Shown here: positions 1 through 11,433 of the stretch, piece by piece
Layout: the number at the start of each line of letters is the position of its first letter
Position numbering within the stretch: position 1 is the stretch's first letter
From: Symbiodinium natans
Taxonomy: Eukaryota > Sar > Dinophyceae > Suessiales > Symbiodiniaceae
DNA: 64,000 nucleotides
Direction of reading: 5' to 3'
Assembly: GCA_905221605.1 (NCBI GenBank)
Contig: CAJNDS010002312.1
Span: forward strand, 317,001 to 381,000
The notes under the pieces: model-generated
The model's database searches: none
Told to the model about the DNA's origin: nothing
What the model saw: only the letters and a program-made list of their open reading frames with translations
Position numbers and translations under genes: made by a program

Positions 1-94
1 GCACACAAGGCAGCCGCCCAGTCAAAGTCAAAAAACAATTTGTCGATGTGTCGGGGCACACCACGGGCAAAGCCACCGCCGTGTAAGTTTGCAC
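1..94 (-). CDS. Possible exon of a gene running off the left edge
   Basis: On the minus strand an open stretch begins after a CCAG acceptor at about 95-96 and reads through to base 1 with no stop. It encodes a protein-like segment containing the motifs HGGGFARGVPRH and IDKLFFDFDWAAAL. I do not recognise the family. The reading frame, the acceptor and the minus orientation agree with the neighbouring genes, which is the only support. It could equally be a chance open frame in 94 bases. Confidence 0.25.
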   Translation of the reverse strand, partial: MQTYTAVALPVVCPDTSTNCFLTLTGRLPCV

Positions 95-793
95 CTGGCA
101 TAGCGCACCACAAGCTCATCGCTCTGATAGGTGAGGTAAACCTTTGCCCTTTTGCAACTCGCCCACCATTTGTTTCGTTCCATCATCTCGTTGAAGTCCA
201 GATATGAACGTCGATCAAAGGCCTCGACTAGTCAGTGTCATGAGGTTCGAAGAACAATTCGTGAAGTTGGCCTCAAGGTGCTCACAGTTCGGCCCTCTCA
301 CTGGGCACCTCAAGAGTGTGAAGAGTGTGCGGAGTGCCTTCTTAATTGCACTTGAGAGTTGGTGTAGGCGCCATTCTAAGTGCTCGACTCTATGAGCTGT
401 AACCTGCAGTGGGTTGACATCAACTGACATGGTCTCTGGAATGCTCGTCTATGCATTGAAAATGCTGATCCAAGGGCCCGTCGAAACTGGATCCTTTAAG
501 CTGACTCGACGCTCCACCACTGTCATCTCGCCATCCTACACATTGGCACGCGGCAGTGTGTGCAGCGTGCAGCAAGGTTCTGATCTCCGACGGGCTGCTG
601 TCACATCATCTTCTATCAGTATACAAGCACAATTCAGGCCATTTCAGAGGTCCCCTCCAGGAACTTTCGGCTTGAGACAAACCCCGTTTCCTTTTGCTAT
701 GTCCTGTCGGGGTTATTTTTGTTCTTGTTCCCTTCCTTATCGTTTTACAGTACTACGACTATTGTGTTGATTAGAGTGGTGGCTGCTTCTGGG

Positions 794-1055
794 GTTTTTA
801 TTGATTTGTAGTACAGGCTCAGTACTGGGATCGATGTTTCCATGAGCCGGCTGGATTTTCATCGATTTGTAGTACAGGCTTAGTACTGGAATCGATGTTT
901 CGGAGAATCGGCTGGGTTTTCATTGATTTGTAATTGTAGTACAAGCTTAGTACTGGAATCGACGCTTCCGGGGCCGGCGGGGGCTTCATCATTTTGTAGC
1001 ACAGGCTTAGGGCAAGCTTGCTACCGGAATCGACGTTTCCATGAGCCGACTGGAT
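794..1055. repeat. Four-unit tandem minisatellite, about 61-66 bp period
   Basis: Four imperfect copies begin at about 801, 862, 923 and 988. Each has the core TTGATTTGTAGTACAGGC, then TTAGTACTGG and AATCGATGTTTCC, and ends near GAGCCGGCTGG. The fourth copy carries a short insertion. Inside each unit AGTAC and GTACT form a 5-bp inverted pair around a 7-base loop. Open frames through the array are by-products of the repeat. Confidence 0.85.
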
Positions 1056-2337
1056 GTTGTTATTCTGCAGCTTCAGAGATGTTGTGGTCGCTATCACTCT
1101 TTTCCCCCCTTGTCGTTTTACAGGCTAAGATCAATTGTCCATGACAAACGGACGGGGCCAGAAGGTGGCTTGCTAGCAGGCTCACTAGTAGATGATCCAG
1201 TCGGTCAAAAACAAAATAAAACCGTGGCTAAGATTCACGTTTAAGTCACGCCCAGGCAACCATGGGTCAAAGGAATCCCACCCATCAGGGTCGTCCTCAG
1301 GGAAACTACAGTGAAACTACTGTGGTGATATTTATTCGGGGGATTTGTGTACAGCGTGTTGGGGAAGGAGAATCCTTTCACGAACTGGGCTCCCACGTGC
1401 CCTCCGGGCTCCTCAAGCCCGGAAGAAGAAGAAGCAGAAGAAGGAAACAAGGGGGGGGGGGGGGGGGGGGGCGGGGGCTGGCATTCGGAAGCCCAACAAT
1501 CATCGACCCCGTGAATTGGGCTGCGCTGCTACTAGGCAGGGAGCATCCCCCCGGTGCACAGCACCCTCGGCACAGGTCAAAAGGTCAGGGTACTCAGCGA
1601 CTCCCCTATTGCCTTCCTTCGTTGGCTCCTTCCTTTGCACTCAACCCAACAGAGTGGGTCAGCCCGAGGGGTGTGCGTCACTTGGTCAGTCTGACTGAAA
1701 CATGTGCCCAAATGCAGAATGGAGCTCTCCTGGACCCTCCGCCCATCGTAGAACTAAGATTACGTCGTATCTACTCTTTCTTTCTTTCTTGGGGCCTGGG
1801 GTGCAAGCCCCCGCGCAGTCCGCAATCTACTCTATCAACCTTTCCCCACGCGAACAGACGCTACATCTGTACTGCGAGTATGGTCATTGCAAGTGAGTCG
1901 GCCTCAGACTCGCCCAGTAAGAGATGGCGGCACACAGAAGATGGCGGAGGCGGCTCAAGGGAGTCCTTCACTTCCTCACATCGCAAGTGGCCGCACGACA
2001 TGATGAAGTGCAATACCTTTGTATGTAATGCACCCAAACAGTGTGGCTACACCTGCCGATGGGCCTGCTCACTCGCATAGAGTCGCCGCAGTCGCTTCCT
2101 TGTCGCGGGACGTTGCGGTGCTGCAGCGCCATTCCTGAACAACCTGCGAAGGTACACCAAAAGCCCACAAAAGCCCACCTTACCACATACAAGCTCGAGA
2201 CTTCAAGGCCAAAGCGCCCGAGGCCTTTTGCTTCTTCACTGCTTGTCTTTGTCAAGGTGCAAAGGGCCAAGACGTGAACGCTCGTAAACGGATGCATGCT
2301 GATGCACGGCCATGTCTTTGCCTCCTGTGTGCGGCTG
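1056..2337. other. No supported gene; contains a G21 run at 1451-1471
   Basis: Open frames here are long only because of skewed composition. The one clear structure is an uninterrupted run of 21 G at 1451-1471, preceded by an AAG/GAAGAAG purine stretch. I see no domain-like peptide on either strand. Confidence 0.6.
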
Positions 2338-3732
2338 TCACAAAGCTTGGCACAAGACCACCACTCCCTCTGCCCAGTCTTGCAAAAGCCTCGCTGTCAG
2401 CACCAACTTGCCTTGCATATAGCATGTCCGGATCAAGGTGTCAAAAGCACTTGGTGCTTCGGGGAACCCTATATCCCTCAGCATGCGCTGCAGGAGCAGC
2501 AGCGCAACCTGCCACTGACCCTGTTGTGCACAAGACAGAGTTGCCGTACTGAAAGTGATCGCAGAGGGCTGGAACCTAAACGCGGCCTCTGCAAACAACT
2601 CCAGGGCCAAACGCCAGCGACGCCGACAGGCGCCCATGACACAACGGTAGCTCATTTCATTCGCAGCGACTTTGCGATTTGCCATTTCGCACAGCAGAGC
2701 AAGGGCCAGGTCCCACTTCATAGAGGTTTCGCAGCAGTGAACGGCCGAATTATAGAGAATAGTATCTGGAACCAGTGCTGCAAGCAAGCCCTGCCGCAGA
2801 AGGTGGAGTGCCGCCTCCCACTTCTCACAGCGATCGCAAGCTACAATCACTGCGCTCAAACCGATGGTGTCTGTGGGTACGCGGTGAATAGGCATGTCAT
2901 GCCAGAGTGACACTGCGAATTGCCACTGGCTGCCTGCGGCACAGGCACTTATTCCAGCGTTAAAGCTGATGGAGTCTGGGGTTAGAATCTCCCTCATGGC
3001 GGCAAGGACTGATAATGCCATCTCCCAGTTGCCAGCCTTCTCGCATGCGCTAATAGCTGCACTGTAGCTGATATGATCGGCCGGGATTTTGTTGAGGACC
3101 ATGCTTCTCAACAAGCCAATTGCTGACTGCCAGTGGCTGGCCTTCTCGCATGATGATATGGCGGCGCTCATCGATATCGTGTTGGGCTGAACTGATGCAA
3201 TCTCCGACTCAAACAAAAGTTGTAATGCCAGAGTCCACTGGCCGCCGCGTGCACATGCATTGATGCTCGCCCCGAGCGTAACTTCATTTAAGTCCAAAGA
3301 TCTGTCTTTCATCATGGCGCAAAGGAAAAGTGCACGATGCCACTGACCACCTCTTTCACATGCTGTGATTGCTGAGCTGTAGCTGTATTCATTCGGCTGA
3401 ATGGTGAGCTTCCTCATGCACGTAAAGAAATGAAGCGAGAACTCCCACATACCACTCTTCGAACCTGCTGCAATGACGGCAGTGAAGTGGTACACGTTGG
3501 CCTCCACAGCCCTGACCCTCATGCATTCAAGGACACGCGCTGCTGTTTCAAAGTACTTGGATCTGCAAAGCTCACTGAGAGTTTTCGTTGCGAACTGTGG
3601 ATTTGCAGCCCACTGTGCCAACTGCGGCCCCAGTGCTTGCAAAACATCCTGCATTGTCGGCTTGTCTAATGAATTCCTTCCACACTTCAGAAGGGCTTTC
3701 ATGTCAGGCACTCTTCCTGATAGGTGCGACAT
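2338..3732 (-). CDS. Pentatricopeptide repeat (PPR) protein, single exon
   Basis: An uninterrupted 464-codon frame starts at an ATG at 3732. From about residue 80 it consists of some ten 35-residue PPR-like repeats, each with a core like SAAISACEKAGNWEMAL and a Pro-Asn or Pro-Asp at the repeat end. A tryptophan at a fixed place in almost every repeat (GGQW, ASHW, AGNW, GSQW) gives the regular spacing. PPR proteins are helical-hairpin RNA binders, usually acting on plastid or mitochondrial transcripts in processing, editing or translation. I see no obvious catalytic domain after the repeats and no confident transit peptide; the first 80 residues are not PPR-like. The absence of introns contrasts with SEC63 and RLP24 in this window and fits a retroposed or fast-duplicating family member. 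The family call is secure; the RNA target and compartment are unknown. Confidence 0.9.
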   Translation of the reverse strand: MSHLSGRVPDMKALLKCGRNSLDKPTMQDVLQALGPQLAQWAANPQFATKTLSELCRSKYFETAARVLECMRVRAVEANVYHFTAVIAAGSKSGMWEFSLHFFTCMRKLTIQPNEYSYSSAITACERGGQWHRALFLCAMMKDRSLDLNEVTLGASINACARGGQWTLALQLLFESEIASVQPNTISMSAAISSCEKASHWQSAIGLLRSMVLNKIPADHISYSAAISACEKAGNWEMALSVLAAMREILTPDSISFNAGISACAAGSQWQFAVSLWHDMPIHRVPTDTIGLSAVIVACDRCEKWEAALHLLRQGLLAALVPDTILYNSAVHCCETSMKWDLALALLCEMANRKVAANEMSYRCVMGACRRRWRLALELFAEAAFRFQPSAITFSTATLSCAQQGQWQVALLLLQRMLRDIGFPEAPSAFDTLIRTCYMQGKLVLTARLLQDWAEGVVVLCQAL

Positions 3733-3760
3733 GCGCAGCCTTCTGAAATGTCAACTTGAG

Positions 3761-3970
3761 TCACTTGAGTAGCTCATGGCAATGGTGTATGAGCACAGCT
3801 CGGAAGGTGGCATATTGAGCCAAAAGATGCAAAGGAGTGGCATTTTTTGAGTTAAGGCTTGAAGCATTGACATTCGCTGAGGCACAGGCTGTTGCAACTG
3901 CAAAGCCATGCCTTCCCCCAACCAGCTGGATCGTTCTTGCACCACTGACCAACATCATCAGGATCTCAGG
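3761..3970 (-). CDS. Possible ankyrin-repeat exon
   Basis: The minus frame reads LPEILMMLVSGA, then about 30 residues later NATPLHLLAQYA, and stops at 3761. The second motif matches the TPLHLAA signature of an ankyrin repeat and the first matches the preceding second helix plus Gly-Ala turn. Only one repeat is visible. It lies 28 bp upstream of the PPR start in a different frame, so it is either the last exon of an upstream gene or a 5' remnant. No further repeat was found. Confidence 0.35.
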   Translation of the reverse strand, partial: PEILMMLVSGARTIQLVGGRHGFAVATACASANVNASSLNSKNATPLHLLAQYATFRAVLIHHCHELLK

Positions 3971-4290
3971 CAGGGGCGGTAGCAGTAGGTGGCTTGTTTA
4001 TGTCATGCTCCAAGAACACGCCAGCAGCTTCCGAGTTGAGACGTGGTCTTTGCGAGATTTACTTTTACCTGCGCTTGTGTTGTGTTATGCTTCTGGTTGT
4101 GCTTCTGCTGCCCTCACTCGATGCCGGTTTTGATGCGCCTGTATACCATTGTGTACCTCATATCTCATGATTTTCAGCTTGTATTGTTTTTGAGCATTGG
4201 CGGCCGTCACATGCAGTCACGCTTGGGGGGTACTTGGCATCTTCGAGCAGGTGCTCGTCCCGACACCAAAACTAGTGCGTCATTCCAGCA

Positions 4291-4372
4291 AAGAGCCAGA
4301 GCCAGAGAGAGAGAGAGAGAGCCAGAGCGAGAGCGAGAGCGAGAGCCAGAGCGAGAGAGAGAGAGAGAGAGG
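4291..4372. repeat. Purine microsatellite (GAGA/GAGCCA)
   Basis: GA dinucleotides alternate with GAGCCA and GCGAGA units over about 80 bp on the plus strand. The open frames over it, rich in Arg-Glu or Ser-Leu, are composition artefacts. Confidence 0.85.
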
Positions 4373-5056
4373 CGGAGGAAGAGTCCTTAACAAAGCATGT
4401 GCTCGGGAGAGCTCTCTCCTGGAAGCCCAAGGTGCTTGCTGCGGAGGCTCTTTGACGCTGACAGCTCTGAAGCACTGCTCCGACTCTGAGTCGTGTTTAG
4501 CTGTTTTGCTACGTGGTCATTGGTGAACAGGGTGGCGCCTTTGGCCCCCAGAGACCACGAAAGAGTTGAAGCATTTGTACATGGCTGGGGAGATCAGAGT
4601 TGATCTGCACTTCTGCAGCCTCCTTGCTTCTACCTCCTAGGACACGGTGAGTCCGAGTGACCTGTGCATGACCACCACGACCGACATCTGCTGGTTCGGT
4701 ACTGGATTCCGTCGCCTTTACAGTGTCTTCATGAAAGAGTGCACCTCAAGCTGCCCCACGCAGTCCCCAAAACCAAGCAGAAAGCACAGCAAGATGATTC
4801 AAGATGCGTTTCGCAGGTAGAGTTCGCTCCGCTGACGAAAGATGTGTCTACATGAACAACGATGCGCCAAGCTTTGCGCCCACTTGGCATCTTCAAAGAG
4901 GTCCTCTCTCTTCTCAAGCCTGGGCAGAAGAGGGGTCTTGAGAATAGTGGCAGTGTTGTCAAGTCCTGCAAATCCCGCAGAGCGTGGGTGGCTGAGGTCT
5001 GAGCGTGGTGACTCGGTTCATGATCTGCGCAAAGCGGGCTCGTGCCAGGTGCGAGT
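4373..5056. other. No supported gene
   Basis: Neither strand shows a domain-like peptide. This may be the 3' flank of the minus-strand gene that follows. Confidence 0.5.
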
Positions 5057-7880
5057 TCAGGCAGGAAAAGGACTGGTTAACCAAGAAAAGGTAATCGGAC
5101 GGGTTTGACACAGCTCTTCCAAAGCCTTGTTCAGCTCGGAAAGCTGGAGGCGATTCTGTGACAGCCTCGGAGTGCCGCTTACTGGACTGCTGAGTACACG
5201 GCATGCAATCGCCCGCAATATCGCATGGTCAATCTGACAAGAAATGTAGGGCGAGGACTCTTTCAGAAGCTCTGCGCCCCTCTGAATCAATGCAAGCATC
5301 ACTTCAAACGTCTCTTTGCACCTAAGCTTCAAGCCACACCACCCGCTAGCCGTGCTGAAGTGGCATGGTAGAATCATGCAACCCACACAGACCCGTATGG
5401 CCCCTCTCAGGTTGACACAATGCGTCTGGAGCCTCCGAGATGCGCTCCAAGGCCTGAGAAACGAGCTGAGCAGATCTGAGCATCGTATCACCATTCTCAC
5501 CGTATACCATTCTTCCACTTGAGCCAAGATCTTGAAGGCTCTTTGGGCACATCATGCCCCGTGCCGCAGCAAACAACCGTACACTTCGGGGGCCGGCCTC
5601 CCACTTCTTGACAATGGGATCCAAGTCTCTTGCGCAGAAGTTACCGTCGAGACGCGAGTAGTCCTCAGACCGGTGGTCGGAGATGAGGTGAGTTCGGGTA
5701 TCTTTGTTGGATGTTGTCAAGACAACGAACTTGCCGCCTTCTTGATGGACTCCCTGGCAACGAAAGTGTGCTCAATGAGCAGGAGTGCCTAGCGATTGTT
5801 GGAGATCTCCTAAGGTCCTACGTCGCAAGGACAGCATTGCGCATGCGCCGGGACCTTTTCGATGATGGACTCTGGTGTGACCTGCGTGATACGACTCATG
5901 TTTGACGCCTTCCTCCTTTAACGCATGCACTTGTCGCCGGCCGCCTTCTCTTTCTTGGCTTTCTTTTTCTTCGGCTTGGCAATCGCGTGCAGCCCATCAT
6001 CGCTGTCAACATCCTGCCCTTCGAGTGAAGTGACACTGACACTCGAGAACAGTGCCCTTGACACATTTCTTGTCAACGCTGTGTTGCTTCTGTTTGATTA
6101 TCCGAGCCTGCTTCTTCAGCCTTCTCACGTCTGTCCTCCTGTTCCTTGCGGCTCCGTTGATGCGCTGATATATTCAAAAATGCCTGCAAATGCCTGCAAA
6201 TCGGCAGGGCAGTGACCTAGCAAGCGGTCCTCCACCTTCTTCACCAACGCCTGCAAGTCAAATTGCCCTTCCATCTCTTCCTGCTCATCCACCTCGGAGT
6301 TAAAACTCTCAGAAAGTGCTCTCGCGAACACAAAGTTTTTATACACAGAGCACAACTGCTCAGCACATCAGGGGCCTCGTAGTGCTTGCGCTCGTGGTCA
6401 ATTTCCACATCTTCCAAATCTGGATCAAGCTTCTCTTTGACCTGCCAGTGCAGCAGGCCACTGGCTGTCATCAATATGCAGTCTTCAGAAAATCTTCGGA
6501 GGACACGAAACGCCATCACTCTAGGCCAGCTGCCTGCCCAAACTTGGCCCGTTGATTTGTAACGGTGGGGTGCTTCCATGTGACTTTCTGAGTGGTCTGG
6601 TTCACGTAATAGTGCCGACCTCGAAGCTTCGCAATCACAACACGCGTGTGTCTGTTTTGCGCCATGTGAGCATATGCCAGACAAGGGTACTTTGCTGGAC
6701 AGGACACCTAAATGTTCGTCCCAGTGCTCCTGCCAGCAGAAGGAAGGCAGAAGGGGAAGTAAACATCAGGCCTCAACCAGCATCGCTCACTGCTCCTGCC
6801 AGCCCTCTGGGACCTCCAGTCGAAGGTTGGGTGGCTTCACCTGACGAAGCCATGCGTGTGGATGTATGTTCCTGATGTCAGAGCGAAGTGTTGGGTGGTC
6901 CTTCTTGATATCGTTGTTGAGACTCAGGCGGACCTGCAGATGTTCAGAACGCTTCAATATGCTTCAATTGCAAATGCGAATGTAAGGGGTTGCAAGGGTG
7001 AAGCCTCGTACCTTTCCGAATCCTTGTCCCAGCAGACGACGATGGCCTGCAAAGGCCAGGTGCTGTGAGGCCCCCCCCCCCCCGGAACTTGGCGGTGCTT
7101 GGACGACCTTCAGGCCGTTCATCCATTTCGCCGTCTCGCTTTGCAAGCCGCGAACTTCTACCTCCAACTCTTGATTGGATTTGGGTGTGGACTCCGGAAG
7201 CTAATGCACTGGCTGGTGCGTTGACGGAATGCTTTAACCTCATTTGCGCATGGACCTTCGTGCCGTTCGGGATCTCACCTTCCGGCATGTCCTGTTTCTG
7301 CAGTGGTCAGTAAGATTGATGCTCAAAGCTTGCTGCTCCTCATCATGCCTTGCTTCAGAAACTATGTGCGCTTGGCCACTGCGTCCTTTGTTTCTTGCAC
7401 CTCCTTTTCTTGCATGGCAGAATACATGAGGTTCTCTTCCTTCAGCTTGACGACCTGCAAACTCAAGCCGGAAAAACTGGCCTTTCTGCAACTGCTTTTT
7501 CACATCTCAGGCGCGAGCTACAGAATCATATCGTCCACCTTCGAACTTCACTTCATATCTGTCTGCCTGGCGCGTGCGAAGTGGCAGCTTGCCGCAGATT
7601 TGCCGAGAAGGCTGAGTGCCTCCGGGTGGTACTTCAAGACACGGACAATTTTGCCTGGGAAGTGCTCGTGTCACAGGTGCAAGCAGTCCGTGGCTCAAAG
7701 GGGGTGGCCGTTGTAATCAGTCTTGCTCTTCACGCCCACCACCTCCATTAACCTGACAATGCACTACCACCCTACAAACGAACGCATTTGCAAAACTCAA
7801 TTGCTGGGTGCTCGAGCTCTCCCGTCTTGAACTTGGCATCTTTCTCGGTCTTCTTGGGGACATCAGTGCCTGATTCAAGC
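5057..7880 (-). CDS. Multi-exon protein with WW domain, coiled coils and basic NLS-like tract
   Basis: Several minus-strand segments are protein-like in succession but in different frames, as expected of short exons. From high to low coordinate: LESGTDVPKKTEKDAKF (about 7880-7790); a small-barrel-like piece with VVGVKSKTDYNGHP, GKIVRVLK and RYEVKFEGGRYDSVA (7745-7510); a coiled coil with VKLKEENLMYSAMQEKEV (7470-7364); EVRGLQSETAKWMNGLKVV (7165-7100); the WW core GRHYYVNQTTQKVTWKHP (about 6620-6560); DPDLEDVEIDHERKHYEAPD (6440-6370); a helical exon ending ADLQAFAGIFEYI (6300-6170); a Lys/Glu-rich piece; KPKKKKAKKEK (about 5965-5930); and an exon 5183-5321 with a GT donor and an AG|G acceptor carrying FEVMLALIQRGAELL. 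WW domains bind proline-rich ligands. The second WW tryptophan is present; the first would lie in or across the previous exon. No whole-protein identity is evident, and the segments could belong to two genes. Confidence 0.5.
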
Positions 7881-9453
7881 CGAGCGCCATGACGTCTGTG
7901 CTGGGAGATGCCCCTTCCAAATGACCCCGGTCTTGTGGGCAGTTTTCATATCTATGAAATGCACGCATAATGCTTCTATGAATTGGCCCACAAACAAAAA
8001 TCGGAAAATGCGATAAAACTTATAGAAATTGTCTGGAGAAGCATGTCTGTGCTATGAAGTTGCCAGCGTGGGGCACGCGAGCAAGGCGGCTCTGTGGCCT
8101 CAAAACTCAACCGCTTTTTCCAAACCCACTAGTGTGTACGCCTTAAAGCCATCTAACGCATTTCAACGCTTTCACTGGTAGCTCGCTATCGTTCTCTGTG
8201 ACGCCATCCCCCCCCTCCCCCTGGCTGGGCGTAGGGGCTCTGGAAGGAAGTCTGCGCTCCTCCTCCAACGGAAAATTTCAAAATCCAAAGCGCCCAGGGC
8301 GTACAGGGTTAAAGTGCCAGACAACATCCCAGAAGCGTGTGCTACGTGAAATGATCATGCCATTTTTTTTTCACGCCAGTTTTTTGAATTACGGGTATTC
8401 GAGAAAAGTGCTTTGACACCCACCAGTGTTGTTGGTAGCTTTAACGCAGGTGTTCTTCTCGCCCGGTCTCTTGTGGTCACCTCGCCCAGGCCTCCTACCT
8501 CAAAGAAGCCTGCCGAGAACCTCGCGCAGCATCACTGGAGCGCACGCCCGCAGAGAATCTCGGACAGAATCCATGGAACAAGTGTCCGTCAAAATGCTTG
8601 GCGTTGGGGGCATTATGATGCATTATGTAAGGGGACACCCGCAACGTTGCATGGTTTGCAGTTCCAATCAAGGGCTAGCCGCTAGCCTCTGTTCTCTGGG
8701 CTTCTGCCGATCATTTTTTTGGTTTTCTCTTGCCTTTTGTATAGCACGAGATGACAGAAGCACATCATTGCCTCACGAAAAAAGGCTTGCGTGGGCTACT
8801 GCTCGAGCAACGTCTCAAAACACTCTATGCTCTGTTCACAAAACCCTATCATGAAATGGCCAACGTGTGCCAACGTGGACCCTAGACGAAATACAAGAAA
8901 CAAAAAGTCATGAAACAAAGCGCAATCCCCACTGAAAAAAGATCATCTTGTAAAGGCAACACCCATTTACGGACAGCCCAGGCTGGTCTTTTGTAAGTTC
9001 CATGTCAATAGGGCATGCGAAGAGCTCATGTTGAGCACCGTAAGATCATACTACACCAACGCCCGGTGGGTATGCGAACACATGGCCGTTCTTCAGGTCC
9101 TCCAGCCAACTAGGCATGCGTGGCAGAAAGCTGCCAGCAAACCCCTTCGGATGGCGCCGCGAAGCGGTGACAGTTCTGGCTCAGAATCCGCGAGCTCGGG
9201 GGAAAGCATGGGGTGATTCGGGTGGTGCTGTCTGTGCGATCCAGGCCTCCAGACAAACTGATGATGTGCCTCATTCATTTTTTCCTGCTGTCTTGTTGGA
9301 ATGCTGTAGCCGGCATTATCCACATCTGGCTTATTCTAAATACTTCCTGGCCGTTTGGGCAGGGACGCTACAATATTACAAATATGTTCCACGAGGCTTC
9401 GCTACATTGCATCACCCTGCCCCAGAGGACTACTTATTCAAGGGTCTCCCCCA
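7881..9453. other. No supported gene
   Basis: Short open frames only. There are C-rich and T-rich homopolymers near 8207-8222 and 8362-8370. Nothing on either strand reads as a domain. Confidence 0.5.
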
Positions 9454-10599
9454 TCAGACGCAGGCTGCCCTTGTCACCGCCTTGTCACCGCAGTCTGGAC
9501 ACAAGTCCACTTCACACGCAGTGCAATGGTAAAAATACGACCCTGAGACAACCAAATCCACTTCGCCGCAAGCATCGCAGGTTGGGGCCTCTTGCGTGTC
9601 TTCGTACGGCCCTCCATGGAGGTCACTGATCCAAACAGACAATTCTTGACCACAGGTGCAAACAGGGGTGCGAGGTTCATGAGGGTCACGAACACAGGAC
9701 CGGCAACAACAGAAAAAAAACCAGCCAGCTGCCAATTCTTTTCTTCGGGCTGCCCGGCTTGGCTTCCGGGAAGCAGTTGTATCGATATAGCTGATAGTGA
9801 GATCATCACCAGGTGCTAGCCGCCGACACGCTGTCAAAGTAATCGTGATGCGCCCATCAAGCGAATCGATCTTGTATTCAGCAGCGGGGTTGCAGCTGTG
9901 ATTGCACAATGCGGGTAGAAGAAAGATACCAAGCTGTCCCTCTCCGAGCTCAAACGCGTTGCACCGCCATATTTTGGCCAGTTCACAAAAATCTGACAGG
10001 AAGTTCTCCGCAACGCCGAAAGCACGCGCAATTGCCACAGCCGTGGCGTCTACCAACATGCGGTCACCTTCCGGAACTTCCAGCTCACTTATACCTGGTG
10101 CTCGCGCGGCTAGAATCTCAGGTCGGCTGAGCGCAAACAACCGTTTCTCACCGTGCGGCAACTTTGAAACGTCTGAAGCCGCTTGCGTGCTTTGAAACTG
10201 CATCGGCATAGAAGCCAAAGCGGCACAATAACAGGGCAGCGGCAGCAAAGCTGGATGAGGAAGTGTGGCACGAATGTTTTCAACTTCTTTGCAGCGTGCA
10301 CCAGGACTGTAGACGAGCTGTGAATCACAGCAAAGTAGCTCGGATCCAACTTCAACAGCTTCCTGAACTCTGAGCCCTAAGCCAGCACTTGTCTGAGTCA
10401 GGCTAAGTCTGCGCTCCAAGCCAGCCTCTTGCAGCACTTCGTTGAAAAGCAACTCTCGCCAGTTGCAGTCGCCTTCACGTAAAATCCCCTGAGCCATGTG
10501 CCCGGCCAACAAGCATTGCCGACAGTTGGTAGATTTGGCGAAGATGGAAGACGAATGCAACGTATTTTCAAATATTCTGTACCCTTCCCCCCGGATCAT
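9454..10599 (-). CDS. SMYD-like SET-domain protein (putative protein lysine methyltransferase), single exon
   Basis: A 381-codon frame starts at an ATG at 10599. Residues 67-89 (LTQTSAGLGLRVQEAVEVG) match the start of a SET domain. The diagnostic core follows at 229-238 (PALCNHSCNP) and 265-273 (DDLTISYID), the S-adenosylmethionine and substrate-pocket motifs of SMYD-type enzymes. A cysteine-rich post-SET segment follows at about 286-304 (RKELAAGWFFFCCCRSC). A second zinc-binding module lies near the C-terminus, with cysteine pairs at about 341/344, 359/362 and 367/370. Such enzymes use SAM to methylate lysines of histones or other proteins. The region between residues 100 and 230 is long for a SET insert and has no recognisable MYND finger. 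Met-35 is an alternative start. The absence of introns may mean retroposition. The substrate is unknown. Confidence 0.85.
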   Translation of the reverse strand: MIRGEGYRIFENTLHSSSIFAKSTNCRQCLLAGHMAQGILREGDCNWRELLFNEVLQEAGLERRLSLTQTSAGLGLRVQEAVEVGSELLCCDSQLVYSPGARCKEVENIRATLPHPALLPLPCYCAALASMPMQFQSTQAASDVSKLPHGEKRLFALSRPEILAARAPGISELEVPEGDRMLVDATAVAIARAFGVAENFLSDFCELAKIWRCNAFELGEGQLGIFLLPALCNHSCNPAAEYKIDSLDGRITITLTACRRLAPGDDLTISYIDTTASRKPSRAARRKELAAGWFFFCCCRSCVRDPHEPRTPVCTCGQELSVWISDLHGGPYEDTQEAPTCDACGEVDLVVSGSYFYHCTACEVDLCPDCGDKAVTRAACV

Positions 10600-11433
10600 A
10601 GATGAATGGGTGGGACATGTTTCTCCACGAGCTTGAGCCTTGGGTATAAGGACTGTTCGATGGGCTTGTTGTGTCCTGGGCTTGGACTCCTGATTGACTC
10701 ATGATTTTACACATGTTGCAAGCGAGTCCGATCGTCCCCAATCTAATCATCAGTACGGCCCAGCCTTGGTACCCTGTGAACACGTTTGCCTTCGCATTTG
10801 CCTGTCGTATTGACTTGTGCTGACTATTGCGTACGTAGCACGATAGATGCACCTTGCCTGTTTGATCTCGCGGTCCTCTTTGACTTTCCTCGCATGCAAG
10901 GCCAGTGGTCGTGGATCCACCTGCGTGTGGCTGTGAGCTACATGGTTTAGTATGTCTAAGTGCAACTTCGTGACTGTGGAACTTGCCGACTGGGTTTGTT
11001 CGATAATGGGGGGGGGAGGTGTTGGGATCAGGGTATGTTTCGGGGGTATGTTTCGGGTTATGTTTCGCGGGTGTGCGACCCGTGCGCTCTTCTTAAACCT
11101 GAGCCCCGCCCCCAACAAACCCTACTTGTCATGGTCATGAGCTGAAATGAACAGCGTATGTTTAGCCCCCCTCTGGATGGGCCTCTCGTTCGCAGCAGTG
11201 GCGGCAAAACTTGTAGTACTCATAGCCTCGCATGATCTCGCAAACACATGGAACCAGATCAAGCCGTAAACATGAGGCTGTGAACAGCTGCGGTCTGCGG
11301 TGCATCGTGATGGGAGATCAACTCATCGCGGTTGCGTGCGAACCCACCGGCCTTCTCCACCTTCTTGCAAGAAACTCCACCCAGGCTTTCCCTTATTCTT
11401 TTCCTGCAGGACACACGTCATGTCTGTGGCAAC
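10600..11433. other. No supported gene
   Basis: Open frames are short and not domain-like. A small local GTATGTTTCGGG repeat (about 11032-11068) is the only structure noticed. Confidence 0.5.

Noticed and set aside
1262-2080. 272-codon plus-strand open frame
   Set aside because: Runs through a poly-G tract, has no domain-like segment and opposes the direction of neighbouring genes.
3811-3830. TTTTGGCTCAA on the minus strand, 11 bases identical to the spliced-leader end, upstream of the PPR gene
   Set aside because: It encodes the LLAQ of an ankyrin-like TPLHLLAQ motif, the following base is wrong and the 5' half of the leader does not match.
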